From the NCBI GenBank assembly GCA_030429205.1, contig JAUICZ010000004.1, forward strand, positions 62,001-126,000: a stretch of 64,000 nucleotides of DNA. Direction: 5' to 3'. A program made the position numbers and the translations under genes. Source of the stretch: Bacteroidia bacterium. Its GTDB lineage: Bacteria; Bacteroidota; Bacteroidia; Chitinophagales; Chitinophagaceae. The notes beneath the pieces were generated by a model, which saw only the letters and a program-made list of their open reading frames with translations, made no database searches and was not told the DNA's origin. Of the stretch, positions 63,946 to 64,000 are shown one piece after another. Numbering within the stretch: the stretch's first letter is position 1; every line of letters starts with the position of its first letter.

Positions 63946-64000
63946 ATCTCAAAGATAAATGTGATTTTTCTCAAATAAGACTTTTTCGATTTTTTAAGAA

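Noticed and set aside
1..64000. CRISPR array, rRNA operon or complete insertion sequence
   Set aside because: I looked for regularly spaced short repeats, rRNA-like sequence and transposase frames with terminal inverted repeats. Only the two gene-tail duplications and an integrase stub were found.

Overview
The window comes from the chromosome of a Bacteroidota bacterium, most likely of the Chitinophagales/Sphingobacteriia type. Three things point that way. Several surface proteins carry type IX secretion C-terminal sorting domains (four type A-like, one gliding-motility/type B-like). Housekeeping promoters match the Bacteroidota TTG-N19..21-TAnnTTTG pattern, clearest at 4.5S RNA, tRNA-Arg and sdhC. 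The protein families are typical of the phylum: large NusB, DUF1573 and DUF4476 proteins, a bifunctional PGI/PMI, and a fumarate-reductase-like three-subunit SDH. Base composition looks moderately AT-rich, and most starts lack a strong Shine-Dalgarno sequence. The species cannot be named from sequence alone.

Layout. 1-5744 is a tightly packed minus-strand run: a cut-off lipoprotein, a LolA-like carrier, a polysaccharide deacetylase, kdsB, a DUF423 protein, shikimate kinase, cinA, a thioesterase and an SDR. 5849-9745 holds a gliding-type surface protein, an alpha/beta hydrolase and a DUF4105 protein. 9808-13278 is the sdhCAB operon with its own promoter and terminator. 13427-18565 carries a conserved unknown protein, a rhodanese, a secreted protein, a PASTA protein, Ddl and a DUF3052 protein. 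18654-23665 has a phosphohexomutase, a secreted protein wedged beside transaldolase, 4.5S RNA and PGI/PMI. 24096-30372 is an ion and solute block: two antiporters, an APC permease and an MscS channel. 30431-35765 carries a TonB receptor, a LuxE-like protein, a small lipoprotein, an NRDE protein and an orphan terminase-small-subunit-like protein. 35898-37938 is a cluster of six small minus-strand genes (RRM, CsbD-like, AraC-type regulator and others). 38264-43330 is an accessory patch with a Na+/alanine symporter, a CDP-alcohol phosphotransferase, an SDR, an APC permease, an integrase stub, a decayed SDR tail and tRNA-Arg. 43454-55390 returns to core genes (pdhB, biotin carrier, M1 peptidase, coaE, yajC, DUF1573, nusB) plus an acyltransferase, a PadR pair and a flavoprotein reductase. 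55392-63945 has a 1500-residue subtilase, a DUF4397 protein and a histidine kinase/response regulator pair.

The most unusual structure is shared by two places. In each, a single accessory gene sits between a core gene and a second, diverged copy of a core gene's 3' tail: transaldolase tail at 20137-20202 versus 21748, and SDR tail at 41126-41365 versus 42950-43188. Both junctions lie at strong hairpin terminators. Many substitutions between the copies are synonymous, so the spare tails look like remnants of homologous alleles from another lineage rather than recent local duplications. The second locus also has a tyrosine-recombinase N-terminus cut off exactly at the junction and a tRNA-Arg next door. 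I saw no CRISPR array, rRNA, complete prophage or complete insertion sequence, and nothing I would call a wholly new defence or biosynthetic system.
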